Below, piece by piece: positions 1-9,308 of a stretch of DNA of 64,000 bases (position 1 is its first letter; every line of letters begins with the position of its first letter). This stretch comes from DASZIT01 sp052143315. GTDB taxonomy: Bacteria; Actinomycetota; Acidimicrobiia; Acidimicrobiales; RAAP-2. The translations under genes were made by a program, and so were the position numbers. The notes under the pieces were generated by a model. The model ran no database searches. It was not told the origin of the DNA and saw only the letters and a program-made list of their open reading frames with translations. The DNA lies in the NCBI GenBank assembly GCA_052143315.1, contig JBKQTE010000066.1:1-64000 (forward strand), written 5' to 3'.

Positions 1-1113
1 GACGGCGGCGCCGAGACGCTCGGCTACGACGCACTGATCGTCGGCACCGGCGCGCTGCCGATCCGCCCGCCGATCGACGGACTGGGCGGCCCCGGCGCGC
101 TCGGTCCGGGCGACGGCGTGCACCTTCTTCACTCGATGGGCGAGACGTTCGCACTGATGCAAACCCTCGAACAGGCTGGCCTCGAGCAGGCGGTGATCGT
201 CGGCGCCGGCTACATCGGCCTCGAGATGGCCGAGGGCCTCCGGGCACGCGGCCTCTCGGTCACTCAGTTCGAGCAGCTCCCCGAGGTACTCCCGACCGTT
301 GACCCGAGCCTGGGCGCCCTGGTCAACGCCTCCCTGGCCTCCCACGGGATCGACGTCAAGACCGGGACGGCCGTCAAGCGGATCAGCCGGGCACCGGCCG
401 GGGCGGCGGGGCGTCTCCAGATCGATGCGGTGGCCACATCCGGCGCGGAGCACACCGCCTTCGCCGATATGGTGCTGGTGGTCGTCGGCGTGCGTCCGGA
501 CACCAGCTTGGCCGTGTCGGCCGGGGCGGAGGTCGGCATCGGCGGCGCGATCAGCGTGGACCGCGGTATGCGGACCAACCTCGACAGTGTCTTCGCCGCC
601 GGCGACTGTGCCGTCACCCACCACCGCCTGATGGGACTGACCTACCTGCCGCTCGGGACCACCGCTCACAAGCAGGGCCGGGTGGCCGGAGAGAACGCCG
701 TCGGCGGTAATCGGGAGTACGCCGGCAGTCTCGGGACGCAGGTCGTGAAGATCTTCGACATGGTGGCCTCCCGGACCGGGATCCGGGACCACGAGGCGCT
801 GGCCGCAGGGTTCCACCCGGTGACGGTGGAGTGCGAGGCTGACGACCACAAAGCGTACTACCCGGGAAGCCACCGGATCCGCATGCGCTACACGGGGGAC
901 CGCAGGACCGGTCGGCTCCTGGGGGTCCAGCTCTTCGGTCACCGGCACGCCGAAGTGGCGAAGCGCATCGACATCGCCGCAACGGCGATCTTCAACGAGA
1001 TGACGGTCGACGCCATGAGCGACCTCGACCTCTCCTACACACCACCGCTCGGGAGTCCGTGGGATGCCGTGCAGGCGGGCGCGCAGGCGTGGGTCAAAGA
1101 GGGTCGGGCTTGA
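1..1113 (+). CDS. FAD/NAD(P)-dependent disulfide oxidoreductase, CoA-disulfide-reductase type (5' truncated by window)
   Basis: The frame is open to the left edge, so the N-terminal FAD-binding part is missing; the visible part begins inside it (YDALIVGTGALP). A second Rossmann motif for NAD(P)H, VIVGAGYIGLEMAEGL, follows, then the FAD-contacting FAAGDC near position 595 and a C-terminal dimerisation domain from about 730. This order is that of the pyridine nucleotide-disulfide oxidoreductases, and the C-terminal half resembles CoA-disulfide or NADH oxidase members. The usual redox-active Cys would lie in the missing part, so the exact reaction cannot be read. No partner gene is visible downstream. 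Confidence 0.85.
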   Translation, partial: DGGAETLGYDALIVGTGALPIRPPIDGLGGPGALGPGDGVHLLHSMGETFALMQTLEQAGLEQAVIVGAGYIGLEMAEGLRARGLSVTQFEQLPEVLPTVDPSLGALVNASLASHGIDVKTGTAVKRISRAPAGAAGRLQIDAVATSGAEHTAFADMVLVVVGVRPDTSLAVSAGAEVGIGGAISVDRGMRTNLDSVFAAGDCAVTHHRLMGLTYLPLGTTAHKQGRVAGENAVGGNREYAGSLGTQVVKIFDMVASRTGIRDHEALAAGFHPVTVECEADDHKAYYPGSHRIRMRYTGDRRTGRLLGVQLFGHRHAEVAKRIDIAATAIFNEMTVDAMSDLDLSYTPPLGSPWDAVQAGAQAWVKEGRA

Positions 1114-1171
1114 CTTCCGCGGCGATTGGAACTGCACGCTCGACGGTTGTCGATCAGAGGCGTCGTGACCC

Positions 1172-1690
1172 TTACGTGCTTGCCATTCCCACGGTCGGAG
1201 CCACCAGCGGGAGACCGCCCATTGAGCCAAAGAAGCCGGCAGCTCCAAGGGCGAAGATGCCCCCGTCGGTCGCTATCTCCCAGTAGCCCGAGCCGCTCGG
1301 AGTGCTCTCGAGCGAGACGATCGGTTTGTTGAGGACTTGGCCGCCCATTGAGCCGTAGTACGGGGCGTCGCGGAAATTGAAGATCCCGCCGTCCTTGGCT
1401 ACCTCCCAGTAACCGTTGCCGTCTGGGGTGGCGGCCATGGCTACGACCGGTTGGTTGCGAGAGCGACCTCCCATTGAGCCAAAGAATTGGACGTCGCCGA
1501 ACGCGAAGAGACCACCGTCCGAACCTACTTCCCAATAGCCATACCCGTCACGGGGCACCGCCATCCCCACGATCCATGCCCGTTTCACTTGCTTGGTCGC
1601 GAGACTTTGATAGACGGGTGCCATCCCCAGCGTTCCGATTCTACCTGGACTGCCTGAGCTTGACCTCGAGCGTCGTGGGCGGGCAATCAA
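1172..1690 (-). CDS. GYW-repeat protein, probable remnant of a larger secreted protein
   Basis: Most of the 172 residues are three and a half copies of a ~42-residue repeat of the type GYWEVxxDGGIFxFGDAxFFGSMGG. The same family forms the C-terminus of the giant surface protein ending at 9309. There is no signal peptide: the first ~20 residues are Arg/Ser-rich and unlike a protein start, and an internal Met at 1624 is a plausible alternative start. I read it as the surviving 3' end of a longer secreted gene, or a short repeat-only gene. The function is unknown; repeats of this kind sit at the ends of actinobacterial surface proteins. Confidence 0.5.
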   Translation of the reverse strand: MIARPRRSRSSSGSPGRIGTLGMAPVYQSLATKQVKRAWIVGMAVPRDGYGYWEVGSDGGLFAFGDVQFFGSMGGRSRNQPVVAMAATPDGNGYWEVAKDGGIFNFRDAPYYGSMGGQVLNKPIVSLESTPSGSGYWEIATDGGIFALGAAGFFGSMGGLPLVAPTVGMAST

Positions 1691-1818
1691 GCGCTGGCAG
1701 GGTAGGCCTCAAGCACTGATTGTTCGGTCATGCCGCCGGGAGCAGCCTGCTGGCGATATCTGGTGGCCGTACCTTTGGTCGGAGATGGGCCGGCGACGCA
1801 GGCTTGGCCCATGTGTAG

Positions 1819-2982
1819 CTACCTGATGGCGTCTTCGAGGAAGTCGAAGACTCGCTCGTCGCGAAGGCTCTGTGCTGCTGGCTCGCAGTGCCAGTCGCCT
1901 CCCTCCCCGACGGTGAAACGGGCTAGGTGCTTCTCGCAGGTCAGTGCGTCGAAGAGCTGCTGGGACTGGCCCGGCCAGAACTGTTCGTTGTCAGGGTCGA
2001 GCACCAATGTCGGGCATTCGATGCTGGCGATCATCTCGTCATCGAGAGTCATCTTGCGGGCGGCGATGTAGCAATCGAATGGCGAAGCGGTCCCGTACGG
2101 GGCCATACGCCACGCCAGCATGGCCTGGCGCGCTTGGTCATCATCCATGGCCATGACCGCGTCGAAGTCCTCCTTGCGACCATCATCGAGCAGTTGCACC
2201 ATCTCCGATGGCAGGTGCTTCTCCCACGACGACGCCACACGCACCACGCCCGGGTCGGCGACGAGCGCGGCAAGGCGGTGCTCGAAGGCGGCGGCGCGCG
2301 GCGCCCAATATCCGGCCTGGCTGACGCCCTGAAGGGTGATGCGGTCAGCGTCGACATCCGAGCGGGCCAGCAAGTAGTCGACAACGGGTGTGACAACGTG
2401 CTCCCAGTCATGGCGAAAGTACAGGTGCTGACGGTGCAGGGCGGCGCCCTGCCCGGGGCCATCGAAAGTGACCGCGTTCCAGCCCCGCGCGATTGCCGCG
2501 CGGCCGCCCAGGCTCCACTGGCTGATGACCGGTCCGTCCGACCCGTTGTTCAGGATGATCGTTGGGCGTGGCCACGAACCTGAATCAGGCTTGAAGAAGT
2601 AGCCGCTCAAGGTGGTGCCCTCATAGGGAATCTCTATGCGTTCGATCGGAGCATCGAACAAGTCGACCGCACGATCCCAGCAGGCACGGTGCTTCTCCCA
2701 TAGCGATGTGTACCTCGACGGGTCCTGGCTGCCGGGAGCCATCGACGAAGCGTGGTCATAGTACGTCGATGCCCGCAGGAGCCGCGAGCGACCGCTGACG
2801 TCGTGCCCGTCCCGCAACGACTCATCCGCCAGGCCGGCGAGACGGTCTGCGGTCGTGGTCCATTCCCGGACCCACGCCCCTCGGTCCCCGTCGGGAATCC
2901 GTTCGATGGTGGCTAGCGTCTCGCCGACATCGGTGATGTTCGCATATGCGAACCCGAGGCTCAGCAAGACCGCGAAGTTCAT
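1819..2982 (-). CDS. Alpha/beta hydrolase (FrsA/dihydroxypseudooxynicotine-hydrolase-like)
   Basis: The 387 residues form a helical N-terminal cap (to about 120) and a hydrolase core. ILNNGSDG is the oxyanion region, GVSQAGYW carries the nucleophile Ser, and a late Asp (VLDPDNEQF) and His (GDWHCE) complete a triad. The SQAG elbow is typical of this cap-domain hydrolase group, which cleaves C-C or ester bonds; the substrate cannot be read. No start codon lies between the ATG at 2982 and an in-frame TAG 14 codons upstream, yet the intervening codons (RRFYDDEG) look like the normal N-terminus of the family, so a few residues may have been lost. Confidence 0.8.
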   Translation of the reverse strand: MNFAVLLSLGFAYANITDVGETLATIERIPDGDRGAWVREWTTTADRLAGLADESLRDGHDVSGRSRLLRASTYYDHASSMAPGSQDPSRYTSLWEKHRACWDRAVDLFDAPIERIEIPYEGTTLSGYFFKPDSGSWPRPTIILNNGSDGPVISQWSLGGRAAIARGWNAVTFDGPGQGAALHRQHLYFRHDWEHVVTPVVDYLLARSDVDADRITLQGVSQAGYWAPRAAAFEHRLAALVADPGVVRVASSWEKHLPSEMVQLLDDGRKEDFDAVMAMDDDQARQAMLAWRMAPYGTASPFDCYIAARKMTLDDEMIASIECPTLVLDPDNEQFWPGQSQQLFDALTCEKHLARFTVGEGGDWHCEPAAQSLRDERVFDFLEDAIR

Positions 2983-3300
2983 TCCCTCATCGTCGTAGAA
3001 GCGCCTGATGACGCCAGACTAACCAGCGGTGACCCGTACCGCGGGCTCATCTCCGCGCGGGACGTGTCACGGACGTGCCTGATTCTCGGGCTCAGCAACA
3101 GGAGCAGGCACCGAGGCAGCCTGCCCCGACGGCAAGACCCACAGAATCGCGCTCGGCAGCTGCTGATGTGGATGCCGCCGACTGACACGGCACCGGGCTG
3201 AAGTGGAATCCCGTGGATGCCCTGGTCCACGAAGGAACCAGTGGACCCGGCCCCCCTCGTCATCCCGCGGCCGGACCCGAATCGTCGACAATGGCGCCGG
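2983..3300. other. Intergenic, no gene seen
   Basis: About 318 bp separate the hydrolase start from the end of the kinase gene. Open frames here lack coding character. No T-tailed hairpin or clear promoter hexamers were found. Confidence 0.5.
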
Positions 3301-6300
3301 CTACCGTCGGACGACCAGGTTCCGTCCGCCTTTCTTCGCCTCGTAGAGGCCACCGTCGGCCCGGGACAGGAGGTCCTCGAGCGATCGGTCGTCGATGGTG
3401 ACGTGGGTGACTCCCACGCTCACGGTGACGTGCAGGGCACCGGAGCGGGTCACGACCGGCTCGTCGGCGACAGCGGAGCGGAGACGCTCGGCCACGACCA
3501 GGGCCGTCTCAGGCGTGGCGGAGAGGAGCAGTGCGAACTCCTCTCCCCCGTACCGACCGACGACGTCGCCGACACGGGCAACCGACCGGAGCCGTTCGGC
3601 CACTTCCCGGATGACGTCATCACCGGTGGGATGCCCAAAGGTGTCGTTGACGTACTTGAAATGGTCGATGTCGACCATGAGCAGCGAGAGTCCCTGGCCG
3701 CCCTCGCGAGCGTCGAGACGTTCCGTGGCGAGCTCGAAGAAGTTCCGGCGATTGCCGAGACCCGAGAGCTCGTCGGTCACGGCCAGCACGCGGTTGGCGG
3801 TGAAGAGTCGGGCGTTCTGGTAGGCGACGGTGCCGTGGGCGACCACCGTCCGCACGATCTCGAGCTGGGTCTCACCGTAGCCAAAGGGTGAGGACGCGGC
3901 CACCACCACAGAGGCCAGGGTCTTCTCCGACAGCTCCAGAGGAACGGCCATCCACGATCCGACGACGAAGTCGGCGACGGCCCCGGGCGGTTGGGCCGCC
4001 GCGTCCGGGTCGAGGACCGCCTGACCCGATCGCAGGGACTCCATGATGGCCGGAGGTGGGAGGTTCCCGACCACGGGGTCCCCATCAGGACCTGCCGGCG
4101 CCGTCCGGCCGGCCACACTGAGGATGTGGCCAGCCCGCCCGCTGTCATCGTCGAGCACGACGACCGAGGCGGCGTCGAAGGGCACTGCCCGGGCGAGACC
4201 GGCGAGCAGTCGGTCAAGGACTTCGCCGGGGTCGAGCGTCGCCGCCATCTCGGCCATGATGTCCCGCAGGGTGTCGACGAGTGCCCGCTGCTCGCGCTCG
4301 GCGTGAACCAGCATCTCCAGCTGTGCGGACCGGGCCGTCTCGAGACTCACCGCGACCTGGGTGGCGATGGCCACGAGGATGTCGACATCCGCGCCGGTGA
4401 ACATCCCCTTGGCCAGCCGGCTGTCGAGGTACACGACGCCGGTCAGCCGACTTTCGAGCAGCAGGGGGGCGACGAGGATGCTCCGCAGCCCGTGGACGAC
4501 GGCACTCGTCGAGCCGATGAGGGCGCCCTCGTCGCTGCCGGTCACTACCAGGGCCTGACGGCTGGCCCGGACCTGCTCCACTGCGGTGGTGCTGTAGCCG
4601 ACGGCTTCGTTCAGGTCCTGAGAACTGCCGTCCCTGCCGACGAAGAAGGACATATCCTCCTCTGCGTCGGCCAGGAAGAGGAACGCCCGTTCGGCGCCGA
4701 GGATGGTCAGTGCCTCGTCGAGGGCGATACGCGCCAGCTGCAGGGGGTCGATCACATTGGCGGCGGCCACGCTCACCTGCAGGAGCGCATCGAGCCGGCG
4801 GGCGGACAACGACGTCGGCGTGCTCTCGCTTCCGGAGCGCTCGACACGGGTTGCCGATCTACTGCTTGTCGAGGACGCGTTGGATCCACCGTACGGACCG
4901 ACATGCGGGAACTCGGCGCTGATGTTCCGCTGCCGCAGACCCCATCCCTGCGAGGCCGTCAGGGTCAACGCCAACCCGATCTCGGCATCGGCCTCGGTCC
5001 TCAATCCCCGGTCCGCCAGCACCCTGGCCCGTTCGCACCAGACGTCGAGCCGGAGGGAGGGCGCGTCCAGCTCGACGGCTGCCAGCTCGACCCGCGCCAT
5101 CAGCCGGAGGGCCCGGTCGGTGTGGCCGTCGAGCCGGGTACTCATGGCCCGCGCCATCATCGCCTCGGCATGCAGGAAGGGCTGGTGCATGCCGAACGCC
5201 GCCCGTCGCGCCTGGCGCACGGCTACCCGGGCCTTTGACCGGCGCCGGGCCACCTCGATCCGGTCGGCGCCTCCGGCAACGGCGGCCCGCCACTGGGCGA
5301 CGCGGCCGTACGCCTTGTCCACCCAGAAGATCCGGTCGTAGTGGCTGGCCGTAAGCATGCGGACGTGCTCGCGGTCGCGCATGTCCACCAGCCGGTCGAA
5401 CACGTCGTCGGGCGGTCCCAGCTCGAGGGACCAGGCAACAAGGGAGCCGAGGAGGTTGAGTCGCTGGCTCCGGTCCTGGAACTGTCCGACCCGCTCGACG
5501 TAGTGCGCTATCCCGTTCCCTGTGGGGTCGGATCGGCCCATCGAATTGGCGGAGATCCCCCGCATGGAGTCCAGCGTCTCCTGGCGGGCATCGTCGATCC
5601 GGGCAGGCTGACGAGCCTGCAACTCGAGCAGGCTGGCGGCCTCGGCATGGTGGCCACGGATCCCCAGGTTCACCACGACCAGGCTGATCAGCATCTGCAA
5701 CTCGCCCGGCTCCATCCACCGGCCGAACTCGGTGATGGTCATGCGGCCGAGCTCGGCCGCCCTGACTGTGTCTCCCAGGAACTCGGTGGCAACGGTGGCG
5801 TTCATGGCCACGGTCGCCATCACCGACGGGTTTCCCAGGTCCCGGGCCATCGCCTGCAGGCGCGGGATAGCCCGGGCGGCAGCCCGTCGTCGGTGGAGGA
5901 TGGCAGCCAACGTGCACAAGCTCGATTGGCCTCGGAGGTACTGCGGGGACATCCCCAGCCGAATGCCCGGCCCCAGGCCGTAGAGGGCGAAGGCGATCAT
6001 GCCCAGAGGTTCCCGCCGCATGTAGCTGGATGATCCCCCCGTGTCGTACAGCGAGATGAGGACGGCGAGGCGGTGACGTTCGCCGACGTCCGCCGTAGCC
6101 GTTGTCCGCCGCAGCCGAGACACGATGGTGGATGCCAAGGCGTGGACTGCACTGACCACCACGGCGAGGACCCCGCTGCGAGGGACGGGCCGGCCGATCT
6201 CTCGCAGGGCGGTGTCGACATGAGCGTCGGACTGGTCGTAACGACCCTCGAGGAAGTCGATCCGGCCCAACTGCGCCCGGGCGGCGGCACGCACCCAGGG

Positions 6301-8724
6301 GTCGGTGGTGAGCTCGATCGATCGCCCGAAGTGCTCGCCCGCCACCTCCGATTGGCCGGACCGAAGGTAGGACGTCGCCAGCTCCTGCTCGAAGGCGGCA
6401 TCCACCTCGACACCGTGGGACTCCGCAACCTGGTGAGCGGCCTCCAAGTAGTCCAAAGCCTCCCTGGCGGCGTGCATCTCAAGGGCCGCCGCCCCGGCGC
6501 CACGACCCAGCTCGACCGTTCGGGCCGGGGTGGCCCACAGCTGGCCGAGCCGGTAGTGGCGGGCCACGAAGAACAGCGCATCGCCGTCAAGGTCACCCGT
6601 GTCCGCGACCTCGGCCAGTCGCTGGTGGATCGCCCGGTCGGCGTCGGGATCGAGGGCGGCGAGCAGCGCCTCGGCGATGCACTCGTGAACGAAGGCGGCC
6701 CGGCCGCCGGGCCGGTGCTCGACCAACGAAGCCTCGACCGCCCGGGCGATCGTTTGGTCGACCACGCCCGCCTCGACGCTCACCACCCGACGAAGCAGTG
6801 TGAGGTCGAATGGCGAGCCCGCCGCCGCGGCCACGGTGAGGACGGACCGCTCGGTCGGGCCCACCTGATCGATCCGGCGGAAGAGGAGATCGGCGATGCC
6901 GTCGGGGAGCACGAGTGACTCCAGGCCGGCGTGATCGACCTTCCACGTCCCCCATGCTGGCCACATGAGACCGGCCTCGACGACTGCCCTGAGGTACTCC
7001 AGCAGGACCAGCGGGTTCCCCCCGGCTCGCACGGCCAGCCCGTCGGCGAACTCCCGATCGACCTTGGCGCGCATACGTGCGTTCACCAGGCCGGCGAGCA
7101 GGTCGTCGTCGATGGGCCCGAGGGAGAGCTGGACCGGCGCGGATGACACGGCCCTCTTGGGCGCGCCGGGGCCGGCCCCGGTGGATCGATCCCCTCGGTC
7201 ACCGTCGACGTTCTGCCAGCTACGCACCACCAGCAGCGGGCCCTGGTCGTCACCGCCGACCAGGTGTGCGATCACTTCGTCCGTTGCGTCGTCGATCCAC
7301 TGGGAGTCGTCGATCCACAGGACCAGCCCACCACTCCGCCTGGCCAGCTCGACGAGAAACAGTGCGAACGTGATGGAGAACTGAGGGTCGTCGGACCCCT
7401 GATCCGGGTCGACACCGAGCGAGCGGGCGAGCTGGGGCGAGAGCGAGCCGATCACCTGGGCGAAGGGGCCGGCCGCCTCGACGAGCCGGGCGGTGGCCCC
7501 GCCACTCCCCCCGTCATCGAGATCGTCGAGTTCGGTCAGGTAGCCGGCGAACGCGTCCCGCAGGCCGGCGAACGGCACGGGGTTCCCGGCCGCGCAGCTC
7601 GACCCCAGCACTACCGGTCCGTCGGCGGCGATGTCGCGCAGGAACTCGGTCACCAGGCGCGACTTGCCCGCCCCCATCGGGCCGTCCAGGACGACCTCGC
7701 ACACCCGGCCGGATCTGGCCCGGGTCCATTCCTGGCGGAGGATGTCCAGTTCGGCGTCGCGACCCACGAACGGCAATGCCTCGCCCCCATCCAAGCCGTT
7801 CCGGCCGTGTCGGTCGAGGGGGAAGGGCCGGTCGCTGTCGCCGGCGGCACGGAGATCCGCGATCAGCCCCTCACAGGATTGATACCGGTCGTCAGGGTCC
7901 TTGGCCAGGAGCTTGGCCACGATGGCGGCCAGGCTGGCGGGGATGCCGGCGCGAAGGTCGGCGAGCGCCGGTGCGGGGACAGCGGCATTCATCCTGATCA
8001 CTTCACCGGGATCGTCCGACGTGAACGGCCGGCGCCCGGTTGTCGCCTCGAACAGCACCACGCCCAGCGAATAGAGGTCGGCGCGCCGATCGACGGGACG
8101 CTTCAATATGCCGGTCTGTTCCGGGGATGAGTAGTAGAAGGTCCCGACAACGGTGTCGCCGGTCTCCTCGCCGGAATGACCTGCCAATCCGAAGTCGATG
8201 AGGGTGGCGCGACCGTCGGGCCGCACGATGATGTTGTCCGGCTTGACGTCGAGGTGGACGAGTCCCATCCGGTGCGCCGCGGCCAGGCCGCCGGCTACGT
8301 CTGCGCCCAGGCGCAGCACTTGGTCCAGTGTCAGCGGTCTGTCCTTCAGGGATGTCGACAGGGTCCGACCGTCCACAAGCTCCATGACCATGTACGGGCG
8401 ACCACCGACCTCTCCCACCTCGTAGATCTCGGGCAACGCCGGATCGCGGGCGGAGGCGAGGAGGGCCGCCTCCCGGCGGAATCCGACCGACGCCTGACCG
8501 TTCCCGACCGCAGCGGCTGCGCCGATCTTCACGGCGTAATCGCGTCCGTGGTGACGGCACCGGAACACCTCGGTCCGAGCACCCCGACCCAGGCGTTCAA
8601 TCAGGTCGATCCCGGGAATGCTCACCCCGGCGACTGCGTCCATGCCCGTCACGGCAGTCCCGTCCCCTGATCGGCGACGGCGACCGGTAGATCGACTTCC
8701 TCGGCCGAGACCCGGCTCAGCCAA
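3301..8724 (-). CDS. Giant Ser/Thr kinase - AAA ATPase - GAF - GAF - diguanylate cyclase
   Basis: From the TTG at 8724 the protein has 1,807 residues, but ATG 8643 (residue 28) is an equally good start just before the kinase domain. The Pkn2-type kinase spans about 38-295: Lys66 in DYAVK, catalytic loop HLDVKPDN (Asp159, an HLD rather than HRD kinase) and DFG at 177. An Orc1/AAA-like ATPase follows (Walker A GPMGAGKS at 348), then a long helical TPR-like middle, a GAF domain near 1320-1470 and a second GAF before the C-terminal GGDEF domain. GGEEF at 1726-1730 looks catalytic, and RVGD five residues before it is an intact inhibitory I-site. It should sense a ligand and make c-di-GMP under kinase control. 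The first 58 codons are duplicated at 15232-15408. Confidence 0.9.
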   Translation of the reverse strand: MAEPGLGRGSRSTGRRRRSGDGTAVTGMDAVAGVSIPGIDLIERLGRGARTEVFRCRHHGRDYAVKIGAAAAVGNGQASVGFRREAALLASARDPALPEIYEVGEVGGRPYMVMELVDGRTLSTSLKDRPLTLDQVLRLGADVAGGLAAAHRMGLVHLDVKPDNIIVRPDGRATLIDFGLAGHSGEETGDTVVGTFYYSSPEQTGILKRPVDRRADLYSLGVVLFEATTGRRPFTSDDPGEVIRMNAAVPAPALADLRAGIPASLAAIVAKLLAKDPDDRYQSCEGLIADLRAAGDSDRPFPLDRHGRNGLDGGEALPFVGRDAELDILRQEWTRARSGRVCEVVLDGPMGAGKSRLVTEFLRDIAADGPVVLGSSCAAGNPVPFAGLRDAFAGYLTELDDLDDGGSGGATARLVEAAGPFAQVIGSLSPQLARSLGVDPDQGSDDPQFSITFALFLVELARRSGGLVLWIDDSQWIDDATDEVIAHLVGGDDQGPLLVVRSWQNVDGDRGDRSTGAGPGAPKRAVSSAPVQLSLGPIDDDLLAGLVNARMRAKVDREFADGLAVRAGGNPLVLLEYLRAVVEAGLMWPAWGTWKVDHAGLESLVLPDGIADLLFRRIDQVGPTERSVLTVAAAAGSPFDLTLLRRVVSVEAGVVDQTIARAVEASLVEHRPGGRAAFVHECIAEALLAALDPDADRAIHQRLAEVADTGDLDGDALFFVARHYRLGQLWATPARTVELGRGAGAAALEMHAAREALDYLEAAHQVAESHGVEVDAAFEQELATSYLRSGQSEVAGEHFGRSIELTTDPWVRAAARAQLGRIDFLEGRYDQSDAHVDTALREIGRPVPRSGVLAVVVSAVHALASTIVSRLRRTTATADVGERHRLAVLISLYDTGGSSSYMRREPLGMIAFALYGLGPGIRLGMSPQYLRGQSSLCTLAAILHRRRAAARAIPRLQAMARDLGNPSVMATVAMNATVATEFLGDTVRAAELGRMTITEFGRWMEPGELQMLISLVVVNLGIRGHHAEAASLLELQARQPARIDDARQETLDSMRGISANSMGRSDPTGNGIAHYVERVGQFQDRSQRLNLLGSLVAWSLELGPPDDVFDRLVDMRDREHVRMLTASHYDRIFWVDKAYGRVAQWRAAVAGGADRIEVARRRSKARVAVRQARRAAFGMHQPFLHAEAMMARAMSTRLDGHTDRALRLMARVELAAVELDAPSLRLDVWCERARVLADRGLRTEADAEIGLALTLTASQGWGLRQRNISAEFPHVGPYGGSNASSTSSRSATRVERSGSESTPTSLSARRLDALLQVSVAAANVIDPLQLARIALDEALTILGAERAFLFLADAEEDMSFFVGRDGSSQDLNEAVGYSTTAVEQVRASRQALVVTGSDEGALIGSTSAVVHGLRSILVAPLLLESRLTGVVYLDSRLAKGMFTGADVDILVAIATQVAVSLETARSAQLEMLVHAEREQRALVDTLRDIMAEMAATLDPGEVLDRLLAGLARAVPFDAASVVVLDDDSGRAGHILSVAGRTAPAGPDGDPVVGNLPPPAIMESLRSGQAVLDPDAAAQPPGAVADFVVGSWMAVPLELSEKTLASVVVAASSPFGYGETQLEIVRTVVAHGTVAYQNARLFTANRVLAVTDELSGLGNRRNFFELATERLDAREGGQGLSLLMVDIDHFKYVNDTFGHPTGDDVIREVAERLRSVARVGDVVGRYGGEEFALLLSATPETALVVAERLRSAVADEPVVTRSGALHVTVSVGVTHVTIDDRSLEDLLSRADGGLYEAKKGGRNLVVRR

Positions 8725-9050
8725 TTGCCCATGGTTCAGCCATCGGCAATCTCAGGCAGAGCCTTGACCGCTTTGATTGAGAATGCCCAGCTCAACAAGG
8801 GTGGCGAGAGGGCCGGAGGGCGTGCGTTCCACGAGCTCGCTGCGTCGGGCGGAGCAAGAACACCCCTATCCCAGCGGCTTCTTGGCGTTGACCACCCGAT
8901 GGACCTGGTTGGTGCCCTCGTAGATCTGGGGGGTCCTTCCCGGGGGTCCAGGGCGTCCCGTCCACTGCGCTGACCTGGGCTGAATCCGTCCGTGGTCACG
9001 TCCTGTTCGCCCAGTCCCGTCGAGTTATAGGGATGAGGTGGGATGGAACC
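8530..9050. repeat. Duplicated segment, copy A (kinase 5' end plus upstream DNA)
   Basis: This stretch matches 15226-15740 in the same orientation over ~520 bp with scattered differences and small indels. It contains the first ~60 codons of the kinase gene, its upstream region and the acyl-CoA dehydrogenase tail at 8866-8937, and ends near a shared GGGATGA(A/G)GT block. The matching region continues across coding and noncoding DNA alike, so this is segmental duplication and not protein-level conservation. Confidence 0.85.
8866..8937 (-). pseudogene. Acyl-CoA dehydrogenase 3'-end remnant, copy A
   Basis: Read on the minus strand this encodes PQIYEGTNQVHRVVNAKKPLG and a TAG stop, matching the last residues of the intact dehydrogenase at 17130 (TQIYEGTNQVQRVVIAKALLG, stop). 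No dehydrogenase sequence precedes it, so only the tail of the gene is present. It is the most diverged of three copies in the window. Confidence 0.8.
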
Positions 9051-9308
9051 GGACCGCCTCGCAGGAAGCGCTTCACTCAGCGTTGAACCCGTGCCACCAC
9101 CTGCCCGGCGATCCGCACGATGCGTACCGCTGCGGTGGCGGCCGTCGGGGTCCTCCGCGGCGCCCAGGGTCGTCCTCCCCGTCCTCCGCAGCGGCGAGCG
9201 GCGCCCCAACGGGCGGCGGTGCTCCCCTACTGCGACTCACGATACGGAAGGGGTTCGGACAATCCTGTGATGTGGCGGTGATGAATCAGTGAGGCCGCCG
9301 ACGTCGGT
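8938..9308. other. Intergenic, no gene seen
   Basis: About 370 bp between the dehydrogenase-tail remnant and the end of the giant surface-protein gene. Up to ~9050 it is part of duplicated copy A; beyond that I see only a short palindrome CCGACGTCGG near 9297-9306 and no credible frame. Confidence 0.5.

Noticed and set aside
8725..8973. Plus-strand frames in both copies of the duplicated segment (also 15235-15657), which look conserved with each other
   Set aside because: Their similarity follows from the DNA duplication; the minus strand carries the recognisable kinase and dehydrogenase sequences.
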